Shown here: piece after piece, positions 36,831 through 50,600 of the stretch
Layout of the letters: the number at the start of each line of letters is the position of its first letter
Position numbering within the stretch: the first letter of the stretch is position 1
Source: Odobenus rosmarus divergens
Taxonomy: Eukaryota > Chordata > Mammalia > Carnivora > Odobenidae
NCBI RefSeq assembly: GCF_000321225.1
Contig: NW_004451649.1
Span: 396,674-460,673, forward strand
Reading direction: 5' to 3'
DNA: 64,000 nt
Made by a program: the position numbers and the translations under genes
The notes under the pieces: model-generated
Told to the model about the DNA's origin: nothing
Database searches by the model: none
Seen by the model: the letters and a program-made list of their open reading frames with translations, nothing else

Positions 36831-37694
36831 TGCTTTTGAGATGTTTATTTTCATGCCCTTCTCAACACATGAGACATTTGCCATTTGAACTAGGTTTATT
36901 TATTTATTTAGGGATCAGTGTGTGGGCACCTGTGTATGTGAGTCTAGTGAGAGACAGAAAGAGAGAGTTCTCGAACATGCATATTTTGACACAAAAGATA
37001 TCATGATTTCCGGTGATTTAATATTCTGCTTTTCACCTGGCAAAAGATATAGAATTGACCATTTGCTTTGATAGGCTTTTTTCCATCAAACCAAGAGTAT
37101 TTTCTATAATGGTGGTTTTCATGGTCACTCTCCCCCAACCCCACACTAACACCGCTGTGTTTTTAGCACATTGTTGAACGGTATGTGTATAAATAGGGAA
37201 CTCCTTTAAATGATTCTGATGTGCCGTAATAGGAGCATACACGTTCCCGCCCCACTAAGGAATGTTGACTTGTATAATGATGTCTAGTTTAGAAACTGAG
37301 ACTTCTCTGTACATTCAGGGCAGCTTTCCATGTATGCATTAGCAACAGAAAGTGAATTTTTAGAGATTGAATTAAGTGGATTACTTCTAATATTAGTCTC
37401 CAAATATATGTCTCATTAATAATTGAAAAAGAAGAGGAAGATTAAAAGTAATACCTCAGTAGTGGGCATTGTCCTACCCTATCTGTTGTTGCAATCATCA
37501 TATCCAGGGCCCTGTGCATCATCATTGACATTAAATTGAAGTATAGTCAAGAATTAGGCAGGTTTGACCCTCTTTACAGACCTACTTTTGATTTTAAGAA
37601 AAAAATTAAAAGGGGTCTTAACTGGAAAATTTATTTTTTTAAACACTGAGATAAGGACCAACATAGACATCCCTAAATTTTACTAATTAAATAT
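36831..37694. other. Non-coding intron, nothing recognised
   Basis: No gene or named repeat. A T/A-rich (ttta)n tract is at about 36896-36911. Confidence 0.5.
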
Positions 37695-38325
37695 TTTTTT
37701 CTCCCAAGTTTACTGAGGTGTAATTCATATACCATACACTTCACCTACATAAAATATATACAACTCAGTGGTTTTTAGCACATTCACAGAATTGTGCAAC
37801 CATCACTACAATCTAATTTTAGAACTTTTTTGTCATCCAACAAAAGAAATCCTATATCCTACTCCTCATCTAGCACCCCTTTGCTAGGCTTCAGAGGCCA
37901 CTAGTCTGATTTCTGTCTCTATAGATATGTCTGTTTTGTACATTTCATGTGATAGAATCATACACTGTATGGTCTTTTGTGACTGGCTTCTTTCCCCTAG
38001 TCTAATGTTTTCAAGGCTCATGCATGTTGTAGCATATATCAATATTTCATTACTTGTTATTGCAGAGTACTATTCCATATCATTTATCCTTTGAATTAAT
38101 CAATTCATGGACATTTGGGTTGTTTCCACTTTTGGCTATTATAAATATTACTGCTGCGAGCATTTTTGTGTACTCATCTTTATGTGCACCTGTATTTTCA
38201 TTTGTTTTTGGTGTATACCTGGAGTGGAGTTGATGGGTCATATGGTAACTCCAAATTTAACCTTTTGAGGAACTGCATTTCCAAAGCAACTGTACCATTT
38301 TACATTCCTACTGGCAATGTATCAG
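37695..38325 (-). mobile_element. Ancient LINE-1 3' region (L1M-type)
   Basis: A long readable fragment. On the plus strand the order is aagtttactgaggtgtaattc, attgtgcaaccatcactaca, gtgatagaatcatacac, tattccatatcatttatc, tgggttgtttccacttttgg, and accattttacattcctactg. This is the reverse complement of an L1 3' UTR running back into the ORF2 end. The frame is destroyed; a plus-strand 89-codon frame inside it (38166-38435) is an artefact. Confidence 0.85.
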
Positions 38326-38599
38326 GTGAATGGATTCTTTTAATTAACCTTGGAAAGAAAGCATTGGGTGGCCTTTATGAGTTGGGTATGGTGTTTTATG
38401 GTGAAACAATTTTATATTATATTAATACACCTTAAATTCCCACTTGTACTAATTTCTGATCTCTTCAGTGATTGTCTTCTAAGTCTTCTCCAATCACCTT
38501 GTAAAGTCTTACAAATGAAATTAGCCTAAGTTGAACTTTTCCCTTTTAGCAGAGACTTCAATAATGTCAAATATAAATCATGGAATGATAACATCTCAG

Positions 38600-38740
38600 A
38601 GCTAAAAGTTTTTGCAGGTATGCGGTACAACTCTGTCATTGGCTGGACACATGGAAAACTGAAGCTCAAGAGATTTTATGTGCCTTGTCACAGATCCTTT
38701 TGTTACTTAGTGGTAGAGCTATAACTAGGGTCCAGAGATG
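38600..38740 (+). mobile_element. MIR SINE fragment
   Basis: Pattern catggaaaactgaagctcaag, then ccttgtcacagatcc, then ttagtggtagagctataac, a diverged MIR core. Confidence 0.6.
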
Positions 38741-38879
38741 TTTGTATCTATACGATGCTTCTCGTGAGAGATTTCCAACTTCTCAGACCTGGAACTCTTT
38801 AACAAGAGTTCTAGACTTTTGTTACTGAAATGACCAGCTGTTTTCTGAACATGTCAACAGGAGAAATAGCTTGAGATAG

Positions 38880-39290
38880 GTTGAGGTTATTTATTTGATT
38901 TAGCACATGCTTACTGAGCATCCACTTATAAACAAGGCAACTTGCTGTGGGCTCTGTGAGGAACATAATGACCTGTGAAATAGTTCCCACCTTCAACAAG
39001 ATCACCCTTTGTAAGAGAAGATAACACATGTTTGAGTCACTAAAGCAAAAGTAGTGTCTGATAAATCATTGAAGATATATACAACATAGTGTGGGAACTC
39101 AGAAGGAATAGATGATTTCCAGCTGGTGTAATCTGAGGGAAGTCAAGATCAAATAGGTCACTTAGAGGAAGTGGGGGTTTTAATAGGCAGAAAGATTGGA
39201 AATTGCATCAAAGCAAAAGGAATAATAGGAGGAATGGCACCTAGATGACAAAGGTGTGCTAAGGGAAAGGCAAGAAATCTAGTTGAATTG
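38880..39290. mobile_element. Old dispersed repeat, family not assigned
   Basis: The opening 'gcacatgcttactgagcatcc' followed by aacataatgacctg and later gaggaagtgggggtttt is a pattern seen in many mammalian genomic copies. A related stretch appears at 57885-58400. I cannot name the family. Confidence 0.35.
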
Positions 39291-42200
39291 TAATGTAGTT
39301 TGTCCATAAGGCACAAAGTGTAAGATTATTGAAAGAGAGTCAGCCAACCAACACTACTGAGTGAGTTTGAATAAATATTTTAAACTTTTTATGCCTTTTT
39401 ATTTGTAAAATAGGCATGGTGATAATATGTATCTCATAACAGTTGGTATGAGGCATAAATGTGTATGTATATATAGGAAAACACAGACATATATGTATCT
39501 ATATGTATATATGTTATATATAGAGAAATTATATGTGAAATGTTCTGAAGAGTGCCGGGTACTTAATAAGAACCATTTAAGTGTTATTTATTATTATTTT
39601 TATTATATCATTATTCCCTTTCCAGTATCATCTAGAAGTAATTTTCAGAGGACTTTGGCTATCAAGCTAATTATGAACTATGTTTGAGATGCATTTCATG
39701 ATAATTTTCATATAATCTTTCAAGCATGAATATTCAGGTGACTGATTAGGAACTTTTGTTGCCTCTTAAGGGCAATCATCTGTGGCCACACCTATGCAAC
39801 TGTGACAAATGTGCTATGACAGGTGTGTTTCCATTGCATCATATGCTGATTACAGAACAAATGGGATTCCCAAGTGAGTGGCACTATGAATGAAAGGAAT
39901 AAACAAGAGAGGCCTATTACAAATAGCAATTTGTTAACAAATAGATCATGCTCATATAAACCTGCATTTTGGTTCATAATGACTGATTTTCATGTTATCC
40001 AGAATATTTTTTACTTGGTGCTTTTGATAGAGAGTACCATGAAGATCAATATTGTATAAGACAAACTTACTTTTTTCTAAATAAACACTCCTAGTATAGA
40101 AAATATTTTTAAAAAATCAACATTCGGTCTGCTCTCATATTTTTTTCTCTAGTCCACTTATCCTTCTTTCATTTAGTATAGACATTGATTCTAATAATTT
40201 TGACATGATCCATTAATTAGATTTCCATATTGAGAGGTTGTATATATCAGAAGGGATAATCTGAATAAGACAATATCATTACTATTGTAGAAGACCACAC
40301 ACTTTGGGTGGCCAGAAACTCTAGACTGCAGCTTTTGCTTTCCTACTAATTAATTGTATGACTTTAGATCCTTACTTTAAAAAAGATGAGATCTGACTGT
40401 GTAATCTTCAGAATCCACTTAGCCTTAAATCCTATTATTGTAAGTAATTTAGTTTAATGCCTTATCATTTATGATTATGTTTGAGTACAATTGGAGGAGA
40501 AAATTTAGCCTGAAAAAAATTATCCAAAACCGTATACATCTGTCTTTGAAAATAATCAGTTTCTTGTCCAGTCCATGTAGGGTATAATCCTGTATTTTGG
40601 TGCGGGCTTCATGACATGAATATGGATGATAGGTAAAATTCACTAGTCTTATGATTTACATCCACTTTTATCCATTAATGACCAGTGGAACCCATGGTTT
40701 CTTTATTAATAAATTGAATTAAAAATAATATTATTGAGAAAACAATAGTCTTAAGCCAATGTACTTACTTTATGGCCACTGTAACTAGAATCATATGCAA
40801 CCCAGCAGTTTCAGCTCAGAAGACAGAGGTAATAGCCACTTTTCAATTTCCATTGTAAGGATTGATGTGGAATATTTCCCCCTAGTTTTTGGTCCCAAGT
40901 CTTTTCGGAAATGAACTGGAGAACATGGAATATAACTCAACTATGCCATTACATGTCTTTTCAAGTTTAAACCAGGAACCCCCAACTGAAACCATTTTTT
41001 GTTTAGAAGATTTGTCTAAAACCTATGCAACAGTTATAAACAATTAAAATATTCATAGGTATGATCAAAAAAGGAACTTTTGATTTTCAAAAAAATTAAA
41101 TGAAGTTTTCTTTATAAGAAAAGGTTATAAATTCTATAAATCAAGGTTATGGACACACTTTAAGGTTTTATAATATTTATTTCCAAATGCTGGCAAATGC
41201 TAAAATACAGTTAAACTAATTCATTTAGGCATATCTGATAATTACAGAATATAGTTTTCAGGGTAACATTAAATTAAAGGAAATTCAGTATGAACCTGGC
41301 AACAGGCATTCTAAGATGTGTTTATATCTTTATTTTAAAGTGAACTTTAAGGTATTGTCAAATAACAATGTAGTTATTGACAACGAAGTTCATTGTTGAT
41401 CTTTTAAACCAGGGAAGGATTTTTACCTTCCCCTCCTTAAATATGCAACAGCTTGTCTATTCTAAAATACCTTTGAATGTCAACAACTACAGCAAGAAGC
41501 CATCACTCAAATGCCAATTATGTGAACCCCCCCTCCCCCAACCTGGATCACTTATTGGAAGAGAAACTGAGTAAGAAGGATGTAACCTTTGAAAAAGAAA
41601 ATGCCAGGTAACTGAGCAATTCCCCGGCACTTTTTTCTTCATGCAAAATGGATCGTGAAGAGTTAGAACATGAATTTGAGGGTCTCAGAACTACTTTTTT
41701 TCACTGCAGTGATATTCTCAAGAGTTAAAAGCTAACATTGAAAGAGTATTTCCATGGTACCTGAGCCCTGTACTCACAAATCTTCAGCCATCGTTCAGTT
41801 GATTTTTCAGCTTCCTTTTCTCCTCACAAATGCTGTTTAATAATTTCACCAGAAAAGAAGTGCTAACAGATTTAACTGGGGAGTTCCTCGCTCACCATCA
41901 TGAAAACATGTAGGTGATTTTGTAGCTAAGTATGTTTTTAAATATTTCAATCCGCCTTTGTGATTTGAAAGCCTGGATAATGTCAACTCATAATACAAAA
42001 TGAAAGAAAAAAGAATGAGAAAAATATATACAACATGTGGGTACAGATTTTGGGCAAAGATCCCTCTTCTCCCCCTGCTCCATACACACATGGCTGTAAG
42101 ATATGAATAAACTTGAGTTGTTTGATGCCTCACAATCCAACAGACAACTTTTATTTTAAGAAGAACATTTTCCAGGCTATAAATTATTATTGTTCTTTTC

Positions 42201-45200
42201 AGTTAAACGGTTAACACCTGTGATGTTCATCAGTTGGATGTTATGAAACTCTCGCCAGATTTTTGAGGCTCCCCGTAAATGTGTCTCATTGTGTTAAGTT
42301 TAAATTCCACGTTGGTTCAACTTTTCAGAAAGTGGTTTTTATCTTCCTAAGCAGCGGCTAAAGATGGCATGCGCAGTCAGACAAGCAGGCCCTTGTTTTT
42401 ATAGTCTGTTTTAGGATTCGTTTTAAGTGTTCTGAACATGGGGTGCTATAGGAATTTACACGTAATCTTTGTATTAGAACTAGTTCAGAAGGTGCAAGGA
42501 TGTACCTGGAAGGGGCAATCTCTGTGAAGGATAAGAGGTTGCGGGCGGGGGGGGGGGTGGAATACTGGAAAAGAGAAAAACTGAACATTTGAATGAAATG
42601 AATTAGACCAGCATTTGAAACTCTACTATATAGAAAGTGGACAAGCTGATATTTAGTTCTATGGATTGTTAACATTCACATAAAACAGAATTATTTAGCA
42701 TTTACTGAATCCTTTTTGATAATCAATTTGGGATCAAATGCAAAAGAACATGTGTCTGGCTTTGTATGACCCCAAATTCTTCCGTTTTCCCTTTGAGCAA
42801 ATGACATGCCTTCTTTGCTGACTGACATTGGTTGCTAGGAGAAGTGCACTGGGCTGGTCTCCTCTTATCCAGCAGTAAAACTAAAGAGTGTATTGAGTAA
42901 GAGAAAGAAAGGCAGAACACAGTGCAGGCCATGAATCATGACTTGTCTCCAATATGTCCACTTTACTCCCATTTTTTGTCTCTTTAAAAACTTTTGTTTT
43001 TACCAATGATGCTTTCTTTCAGCCACTATCTATAATCCTTTTGGAGCCTGAGGGGATGAGGGTTTGCTAAAGGGAGACTGTGCTGCTAAGAGTCCACTCA
43101 GAGCCATAATAAAAGCCTTGAGAGTTATTCATGGGGCCACATTAGTGAGAATGCCCTACTCAGTGAATAGCATCAGTCAGCTGCCTTTGAAAACGGGTGA
43201 TTAATACCTTCTGTTTTTAATGGGGGGGAAAAGGCAGACAAGAAAGGTCTTCATACTACTTTGGCTCCTTTGCAAATTAGATCTTATACATTGTCAAAGC
43301 TTTAGACAAAGAAGTTGCTAAATTTTCACTACCTAAAATAGTCTTTTTTTTTTTTAACAGTGTTTCATGAACTGTTAAGATACAATTGAATGGTGAGAAT
43401 ATCCCAAGTGAACACTTATTAAAAAAAAAATTAGCCATTCTTAGATTTTGGTGATGTTTGTGATGACCATCAAACTAAGAGGTGATATTAGACATTATAT
43501 CCAAAACGTTGTCTAAGCTGATCTCTTTCACAGCATCCAAATCACATTTTTGTTTGTTTGATAAAGCGACTAATTACAGTACTCTTGAGATTTTAGAAAA
43601 GCATCTAATGAGAAAGTGTTAAGGGTGGCAGGTGTTAGTTTCCCAAGAGCACTTGGATGTAAGGGACAGCGTGATTTACAAAGAAGTTGTTATTTATGTA
43701 TATATGTATGTATGTATGTATGTATGTTGATATCTAGGCTAGTTTAGCATAAGGGACTAGAGAGGTTATCATTATGATCTCTCTTCTCTATATCTTTCGA
43801 TTACATTGGGTAGATGGTATAGTTCAAATAAAATTGAGGTTTAGGAACTGTGTCAGTCATCTGAGATACATCATTGGAAAGCTCCCAGTTTTGATGGCCT
43901 GTGTATGGCAACTAGAAAACGCAAGGTGATGCTTTTTCATGCTATTTTTTAGCATGATTCTCGTGTCATCATATTTAGATGGTAAAGCAGGCCAGCCCTT
44001 AGTGGTTTTTTTTGCAATTATTCTCATTCTGCTGTTCACTTTACATTTTAAATTTATTTTTTGATGTAGCAGGCTAGTCTGGTCCTTGTATTCATGTTCA
44101 TCGAAAAGCCTTTATTGTAGTCTGAATATGAGAACAACTTTAAAAAGCTCAGTGTGATGCTTCCTGCAACCTGTTTTTCACTCTGTGGAAGTGAAATAGC
44201 TTGTTAAGAGGTGGTAATACCCAAGGGCAATCAGAGATGAAAATGTAACGATTTGGTGGGTGATGTCTAGAGATCAGCTTCAAGTGAGGTCTGTTTGAAC
44301 ATCTTTATTAGCGATATAAAGGAGAGAACAAAATGATAAAGAGAAATTATATATCCAATATTAGAAACCTATCAGAACCCAACCCTCCCTAACACACCCC
44401 TTGACCCATGAGCATAGAAATGATTTGCAAAACTTCTTAGCAGAATAAGGACCAATGCTTTATTTGGTATATAAATGGAAATGAATTCTTCAGGGAAATA
44501 ATCCTAAATCTAGATAGCTAAGTAGAGGGAGAAGCCAGCAAACCAATAAAACTGAAAGGGCCCAGGGGATAAGTATGGGAGTGGGCGCAAGGAGAGAATG
44601 TGATTCAGATTAGGAGTGTTGTGTCCCAGTTTAAACGTCAGGAGAGTCTAGTCCCATTTATTTATTATTTATTTTTGGATTGTTTTAAATTTTATTTTTT
44701 AATTTTTTAATCCCATTTAGTTTGGAGTGTTGCATCACTGACAAGGGAGATCCTCTTTCAATGAATGTGGCTGAAGTGCAATTGAAATACTTCTTTCATT
44801 TTGCACTTCATTGCTAGACCATAAGAGTGTGAGAGAGAGATTTTGGCAGAATAGAAATGGGAGTGAGTACAAAGACAGATTCTTTTGGAAAATCCCTGCC
44901 CACTTAAGACTAGAGAAGGATGTACTTACTGTCTCTGTATATCCTAGCCTATGATCATGAGAAACAATATTAAGATGGATCCTATTAAACCTTTTTTAAA
45001 TATTGAAGGAAAAGATCGGCAAAAATGTAACCATGTTTAAAATATTTCACCCACTACTTTTCATGACTGAGTCACAAAAATTTGGAAGCAATGAGTTAAG
45101 TTTAGGTGAAAAATACTCATATTTTAAAATTATTCTTGAATTAAGTTATAAGAGATGATTAATACAAAGATGTATTGTATTTCAAAAGAAAGGTAATAAA

Positions 45201-45460
45201 CAATATGAGTCCACTTTGTAAATAGACAAGAATTTTAATCAGACGCATTGGTTTAACAGGATCCAGAACATAATTCTGTTATTACTTCCAACAATAGTGA
45301 GGTCTTCTTAGGCATGCATCCTTTGTGGCTCTAGAGTTTAAGAGAAATGTGAAAAATTTTATAGTCTCTGTTCTATAGAGAGCTGCAAAATGGTAACTGG
45401 AGTGGAAAATAATACCTAAGGTTGACTACATGGGTTCAAATCCTTTTCTGTGTTTTTCTT
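39291..45460. other. Repeat-poor intron, no gene
   Basis: About 6 kb in which I recognise no full transposon and no exon. Local items: AT/ATGT-rich tract 39470-39520, G-run at about 42547-42557, (ATGT)n microsatellite 43703-43727, and a (TTTA)-rich patch near 44656-44710. Confidence 0.5.
43703..43727 (+). repeat. (ATGT)n microsatellite
   Basis: About six perfect tetranucleotide units, preceded by diverged related units from about 43691. Confidence 0.9.
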
Positions 45461-45686
45461 CTGTTCTCATTATTTTTTTTATTTCTTTTTTTAAATATTT
45501 TATTTTATTTATTCATGAGAGACAGAGGGAGAGAGAGAGAGAGAGAGAAGCAGAGGGAGAAGCAGGCTCCCAAGGAGCAGGGAGCCCGATGTGGGACTCG
45601 ATCCCAGGACCCTGGGATCATGACCTGAGCCGAAGGCAGATGCTTAACCATCTGAGCCACCCAGGCACCCTGTTCTCATTATTTTT
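45461..45686 (-). mobile_element. Can-SINE with target-site duplication
   Basis: Element 45478-45669 on the minus strand with a GA-rich microsatellite body. Perfect 17-bp duplication ctgttctcattattttt at 45461-45477 and 45670-45686. Its body (attcatgagagacagaggg) resembles the form shared with older canid SINEs, so the subfamily differs from the copies at 16269 and 25330. Confidence 0.95.
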
Positions 45687-46431
45687 AATAAATTAATGGT
45701 AGTGGGCACAATATCCTGAAATCGGATTCTAAAATCACCTTTCTCGGTTGAACACATTTTCAAATATTTGATAGGCATCACATGCAAGCTAGTACCTGAG
45801 CTTTGGTGATTATTTTATATCATTCATGATAAGCCCAAGAGAACAAAAGAACGCAGAGCTGACTGCTGATGCCCATCAATGACTTCCTGTTCTTGAAGTC
45901 TCCTGGTACTTCGGCTAGTCAGGGAAAGAGAATGATAACTGTAGACTGGGTGTCTTAAGACTATAAGGGCCCATAACTATTTCTGCCTTTGCTGATCCTG
46001 AGACCTCCTCTGTCCCAACTACTCAACTTTGCCTTTGTAGGAAGAAAGTGGCCATAGACAATATATAAATCAATGAGCAGGGCTGTGTTCTAATAACACT
46101 CTATGGACACAGAAATTTTAATTTTTAATTTTTTTACATCATAAGATACTGTTTTTATTTTTTTCAAAATATTGTTTTCTTTTCACTGTTTCTTTATGAT
46201 TTAAAAGTGAAAAAAAAAAACATTTCTTATGTATGAGTCATAGCAAAACAGAGAGTGAAAAACAGATTTGGCCCGAAGGTTATAGCTTGTAGAATATAAA
46301 ATACCCATTTTCATTAGAGGGGTAGAAGAAAGTATGGGATGGGGTAAGAGGCAGATGGAGCCAGAAGATGGATATTCCCCTCCCCACCCCATATTATTCC
46401 TCCAAATTCATCACTTTTCATCCATCCTTTC

Positions 46432-46693
46432 AGCTTACATTTGGAATGCACTTACTACGTGCAGTTGATTGAGCTCTTTAGATCTCAAGCTGACTTAAAT
46501 AAGGTCAGTGCCCTAAGTACTGCTGCAGTTGAGGTTTTTGTACAGTCTGCTAAGAAACTGTCCACAGCCTTGTGAGAAAGCGTCACCAAACTTGGGCAGT
46601 CAAGGAGTATTGTGGTTGCCATTTGGACAAGTATTTCTAGTGCAGCGGATATGGTAGAAAAGAGTATTGAAGGCATGAGCTTAATAGATATGG
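46432..46693 (+). pseudogene. Coding-like stretch, possible unknown pseudogene fragment
   Basis: In the plus frame that includes codon GTC at 46504-46506, the sequence reads as a plausible protein for more than 80 codons, with one stop at 46573-46575 (TGA). Readable pieces include TYYVQLIELF, NKVSALSTAAVEVFVQSAKK and VAIWTSISSAADMVEKSIEG. A pyrimidine-rich stretch ending in cag precedes it (46422-46433). The opposite strand is also open for about 90 codons (46485-46760), so this could be chance. The first part may overlap a MIR/L2 remnant. I do not recognise a parent gene. Confidence 0.25.
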
Positions 46694-46850
46694 TGGTTTT
46701 TTTGTTTTTTTTAATTTTTTTTGTTTTTAAATAATTTTTTATTGTTATGTTAACCACCATACATTACATCATTAGTTTTTGATGTAGTGTTCCATGATTC
46801 ATTGTTTGTGCATAACACCCAGTGCTCCACGCAATGTGCCCTCTTTAATA
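46694..46850 (-). mobile_element. Second truncated LINE-1 3' end abutting the long L1
   Basis: A T-rich tail (46694-46740) is followed by about 110 bp matching, on the opposite strand, the 3' end of the L1 copy at 3227-3463 (ggagcactgggtgttat shared). It lies directly at the 3' end of the older long L1, consistent with insertion into that element's A-tail. Target duplications are unclear. Confidence 0.8.
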
Positions 46851-46944
46851 TGGTAAGTTTTATTTTAATTCCAATTAGTTAATGCACAGTGTTGTATTAG
46901 ACATAGTGATTCAACAATTCTATGCATTACTCGGTGCTCATCAT

Positions 46945-47004
46945 GATAAGTGTGCTCTTTATTTATTTATTTTATAAAATGTTTCATTTATTTATTCATA
47001 AGAG

Positions 47005-47040
<36 letters not shown>

Positions 47041-47180
47041 GCAGAGAGAGAAGCAGGCTCCCCGCCTAGCAGGGAGCCCGATGCGGGACTCGATCCCAGG
47101 ACCCTGGGATCATAACCTGAGCCGAAGGCAGATGCTTAACCATCTGAGCCACCCAGGCACCCCGATAAGTGTGCTCTTTA
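46945..47180 (-). mobile_element. Can-SINE inserted in the L1 3' UTR
   Basis: Element 46962-47163 with perfect 17-bp duplication gataagtgtgctcttta at 46945-46961 and 47164-47180. Its subfamily resembles the SINE at 45478 (shared 'gaaggcagatgcttaaccatctgagcc'). Younger than the L1 it splits. Confidence 0.95.
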
Positions 47181-47606
47181 ATCCCCATTACCTATTTTAC
47201 CCATCTTCCCACCCACGTCCCTTCTGGTAACCATCAGTTCGTCCTCTATAATTAAGAGTCTGTTTTCTTGGTTTCTCTCTTTTTTCCCCTTTGCTTGTTT
47301 GTTTTGTTTCTTATATTCCACACATGAGTGAAATCATATGGTATTTGTCTTTTGCTGACTTATTTTGCTTAACATTATACTCTCTAGCTCCATCCATATC
47401 ATTGCAAATGGCAAGAGTTCATTCTTTTTTATGGCTGAGTAACAGTCCATTATTCTTTTTTATGGCTGAGCAATAGTCCATATGTACACATGTGTACATA
47501 TATATATATACGTAAATATACATACATATACATATATATGTATATATATCTCTTACATTTTCTTTATCCATTCACCAATCCATGGAACTAGGGCTCCTTC
47601 CATATC

Positions 47607-50600
47607 TTAGCTATTGTAAATAATGCTGATATCCACATAGGGGCACATATATCCCTTTGAATTAGTGTTTATATAGTCTTTGGGTAAATACCCAGTAGTG
47701 CCTATTGCTAGATCATAAGGTAGTTCTATTTTTAACTTGTTGAGGAACCTCTGTACTGTTTCCCAGAGTGGCTGCACCAGTTTGAATTCCCACCAACAGT
47801 GCAAGAGGGTTCCTCTTTCTTCACATCCTCATTCATACCTGTTGTTTCTTGTGTTGTTGATTTTAGCTATTCGGACAAGTGTGAGATGATATCTCGTTGT
47901 AGTTTTGATTTGCATGATCAGTGATGACAAACATCTTTTCATGTGTCTGTTGGCCATCTGGATATCTCCTTTGGAGAAATGTCTGTTCATGTCTTCTGCC
48001 CATTTTTCCCTTGGATTATTTGGTTTGGGGTATTGAGTTTGATAAGTTCTTTATATATTTTGGATACTAACCCTTTATCAGATATGTCATTTGCAAAATC
48101 TTCTCCAACTCTGTAGGTTGCCTTTTAGTGTCATTGATTGTTTACTTCAAAGAAGCCTTTTATTTTGATGAAGTCCTAGTAGTTTATTTTTGCTTTTGTT
48201 TTCCTTGCCTCAGGACACATATCTAGAAAGAAGTTGCTATGGCCAATGTCAAAGAAGTTACTGCCTATGTTCTTTTCTAGGATTTTTATGGTTTCAGGTC
48301 ACACATTTAGGTCTTTAATCCATTTTGAATTTATTTGTGTGTATGGTGTAAGAAAGTGGTCTAGTTTCTTTCTTTTGCATGTTGCTGTCCAGTTTTCTCA
48401 ACACCGTTTGTTTAAGAGATACTCTTTTTCTTATTGGATAGTCTTTCCTGTTTTGTCAAAGATTAATTGACCATAGAGTTTTGGTTTATTTCTGGGTTTT
48501 CTGTTCTGTTCTATTGATCTATGTGTCTGTTTTTGTGCCAGTGTTTTGATCACTACAGCTTTGTAATATTATTTGAAGTCCGGAATTGTGATGCCTCCAG
48601 CTTTGCTTTTTTTTTTTTTCAAGATTGTTTTGGCTATTCAGGATCTTTTATGGTTCCATACAAATTTCAGAATTGTTTCCTCTAGTTCTGTGAAAAATGC
48701 TTTTTGTATTTTGGTTGGGATTGCATTAAATGTGTGGATTGCTTTTGGTAGTATAGACATTTTAACAATATGTGTTTTTCCAATCTGTGAGTGTGGAATA
48801 TCTTTCCATTTCTTTGTGTTATCTTCAATTTCTTTTTTCAGCATTTTATAGTTTTTAGAGTACAGGTCTTTCACTTCCTTGGTCAGCTTTATTTTTAGGC
48901 ATCTCATTATTTTTGGTGCAATTATAAATTGCATTGTTTTTTTAATTTCTCTTTCCATTGCTTCATTATTGGTGTATAGAAATGCAACAGATTTCTATAC
49001 ATTGATGTTGTATCCTGCAACTTTACTGAATTTGTTTATCAGTTCTAGCAGTTTTTTGGTGTGGTCTTTAGGGTTTTCTATATATAGTTCATGTCATCTG
49101 CAAATAGTGAAAGTCTTAATTTTTTACTTCCTGATTTGGATGCCTTTTATTTCTTTTTGTTGTCTGATTGCTGTGGCTAGGACTTCCAGTACTATGTTGA
49201 ATAAAAGTGGTGAGAGTGGACATCCTTGTCGTGTTCCTGACCTTAGGGGAAAAGCTCTCAGATTTTTTCCAATTGAGAATGATGTTAGCTGTGCGTTTTT
49301 CAAATATGGCCTTTATTATGTTGCACCATGTTTCCTCTAAACCCACTTTGTTGAGGATTTTTACCATGAACGGATGTTGCATTTTGTCAAATGCTTTTTC
49401 TGCATCTTTTGAAATGATCATGTGGTTCTTATCCTTTCTCTTATTGATGTGATGTATCATGTTGATTGATTTGTGAATATCGAATCACCCTTGCAAACCA
49501 GGAACTTGATCATGGTGAATAAATTTTTAAATGAATTGTTGGATTTGGTTTGCTAGTATTTTATTGAGGATTTTTGCATCTATGTTCATTAGGGATATTG
49601 ACCCGTAGTTCTCTTCTTTAGTGGTATCTTTATCTGGTTTTGGTAACAGGATAATGTTGGCCTCGTAGAATGAATTTGGAAATTTTCCTTCCTTTCCTAT
49701 TTTTTTTGGAATAGTTTAGGATGAATAAGTAGTAACTCTTCTTTAAATTCCCCTGTGAAACAATCTGGTCCTGGACTTTTGTTTGTTGGGAATTTTTTGA
49801 TTAATGATTCAATTTCTTTGCTGGTTATCAGTCTGTTCAAGTTTTCTGTTTCTTCCTGTTTCAGTTTTGGTGTTTTGGTGGTGGTTTCTAGGAATTTATC
49901 CATTTCTTCTAGCTTGCCCAGTTTGTTGGCATATAGTTTTTCATACTGTTCTCTAATAGTTGTTTGTATTTCTGTGCTCTTGGTTATTTCTCCTCTCTCA
50001 TTTGTGATTTTATTTATTTGAGTCCTTCCTTTTTTATTCTTGACAAATCTGGTAGAGGCTTATCAATTTTATTGACTTTTTTCAAAAAACCATCTCCTAA
50101 TTTCATTGATCTGTTGTTTTTTTAGCTTCTATATAACTTATTTTTGCTTTAATCTTTATTATTTCCTTTCTTCTGATGGCTTTAGGCTATGTGTTTAGTT
50201 CTTTTTCTAGCTCCTTTAGTTGTAAGTTTGGATTGCTTATTTGAGATTTTTCTTGCTTCTTGAGGTATTGTTGCTATAAACTTCTCCTAGAACTGCTTTT
50301 GCTGCATCCCAAAGTTTGGACCATTGTGTTTTCATTTTCATTTCCTTCCATGTATTTTTTAATTTCTTCTTTTATTTCCTGGTCAACCATTTCATTGTTT
50401 AGTAGCATGTTATTTAACCTCCATGATTTGTGGTCTCCAGATTTTTTCTTGTGGTTGACTTCTAGTTTCATAGCGTTGTGGTCAGGAAAGATACATGGTA
50501 TTACTTCAAACTTCTTAAATTTGTTGAGTCTTGTTTTATGGGCTAATATGTGATCTATTTTGCAGAATGTTCCGTGGGCACTTGAAAAGAATATGTATTC

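Noticed and set aside
45422..45696. Two frames with Arg-Glu repeats
   Set aside because: They translate the GA-rich body of a Can-SINE.
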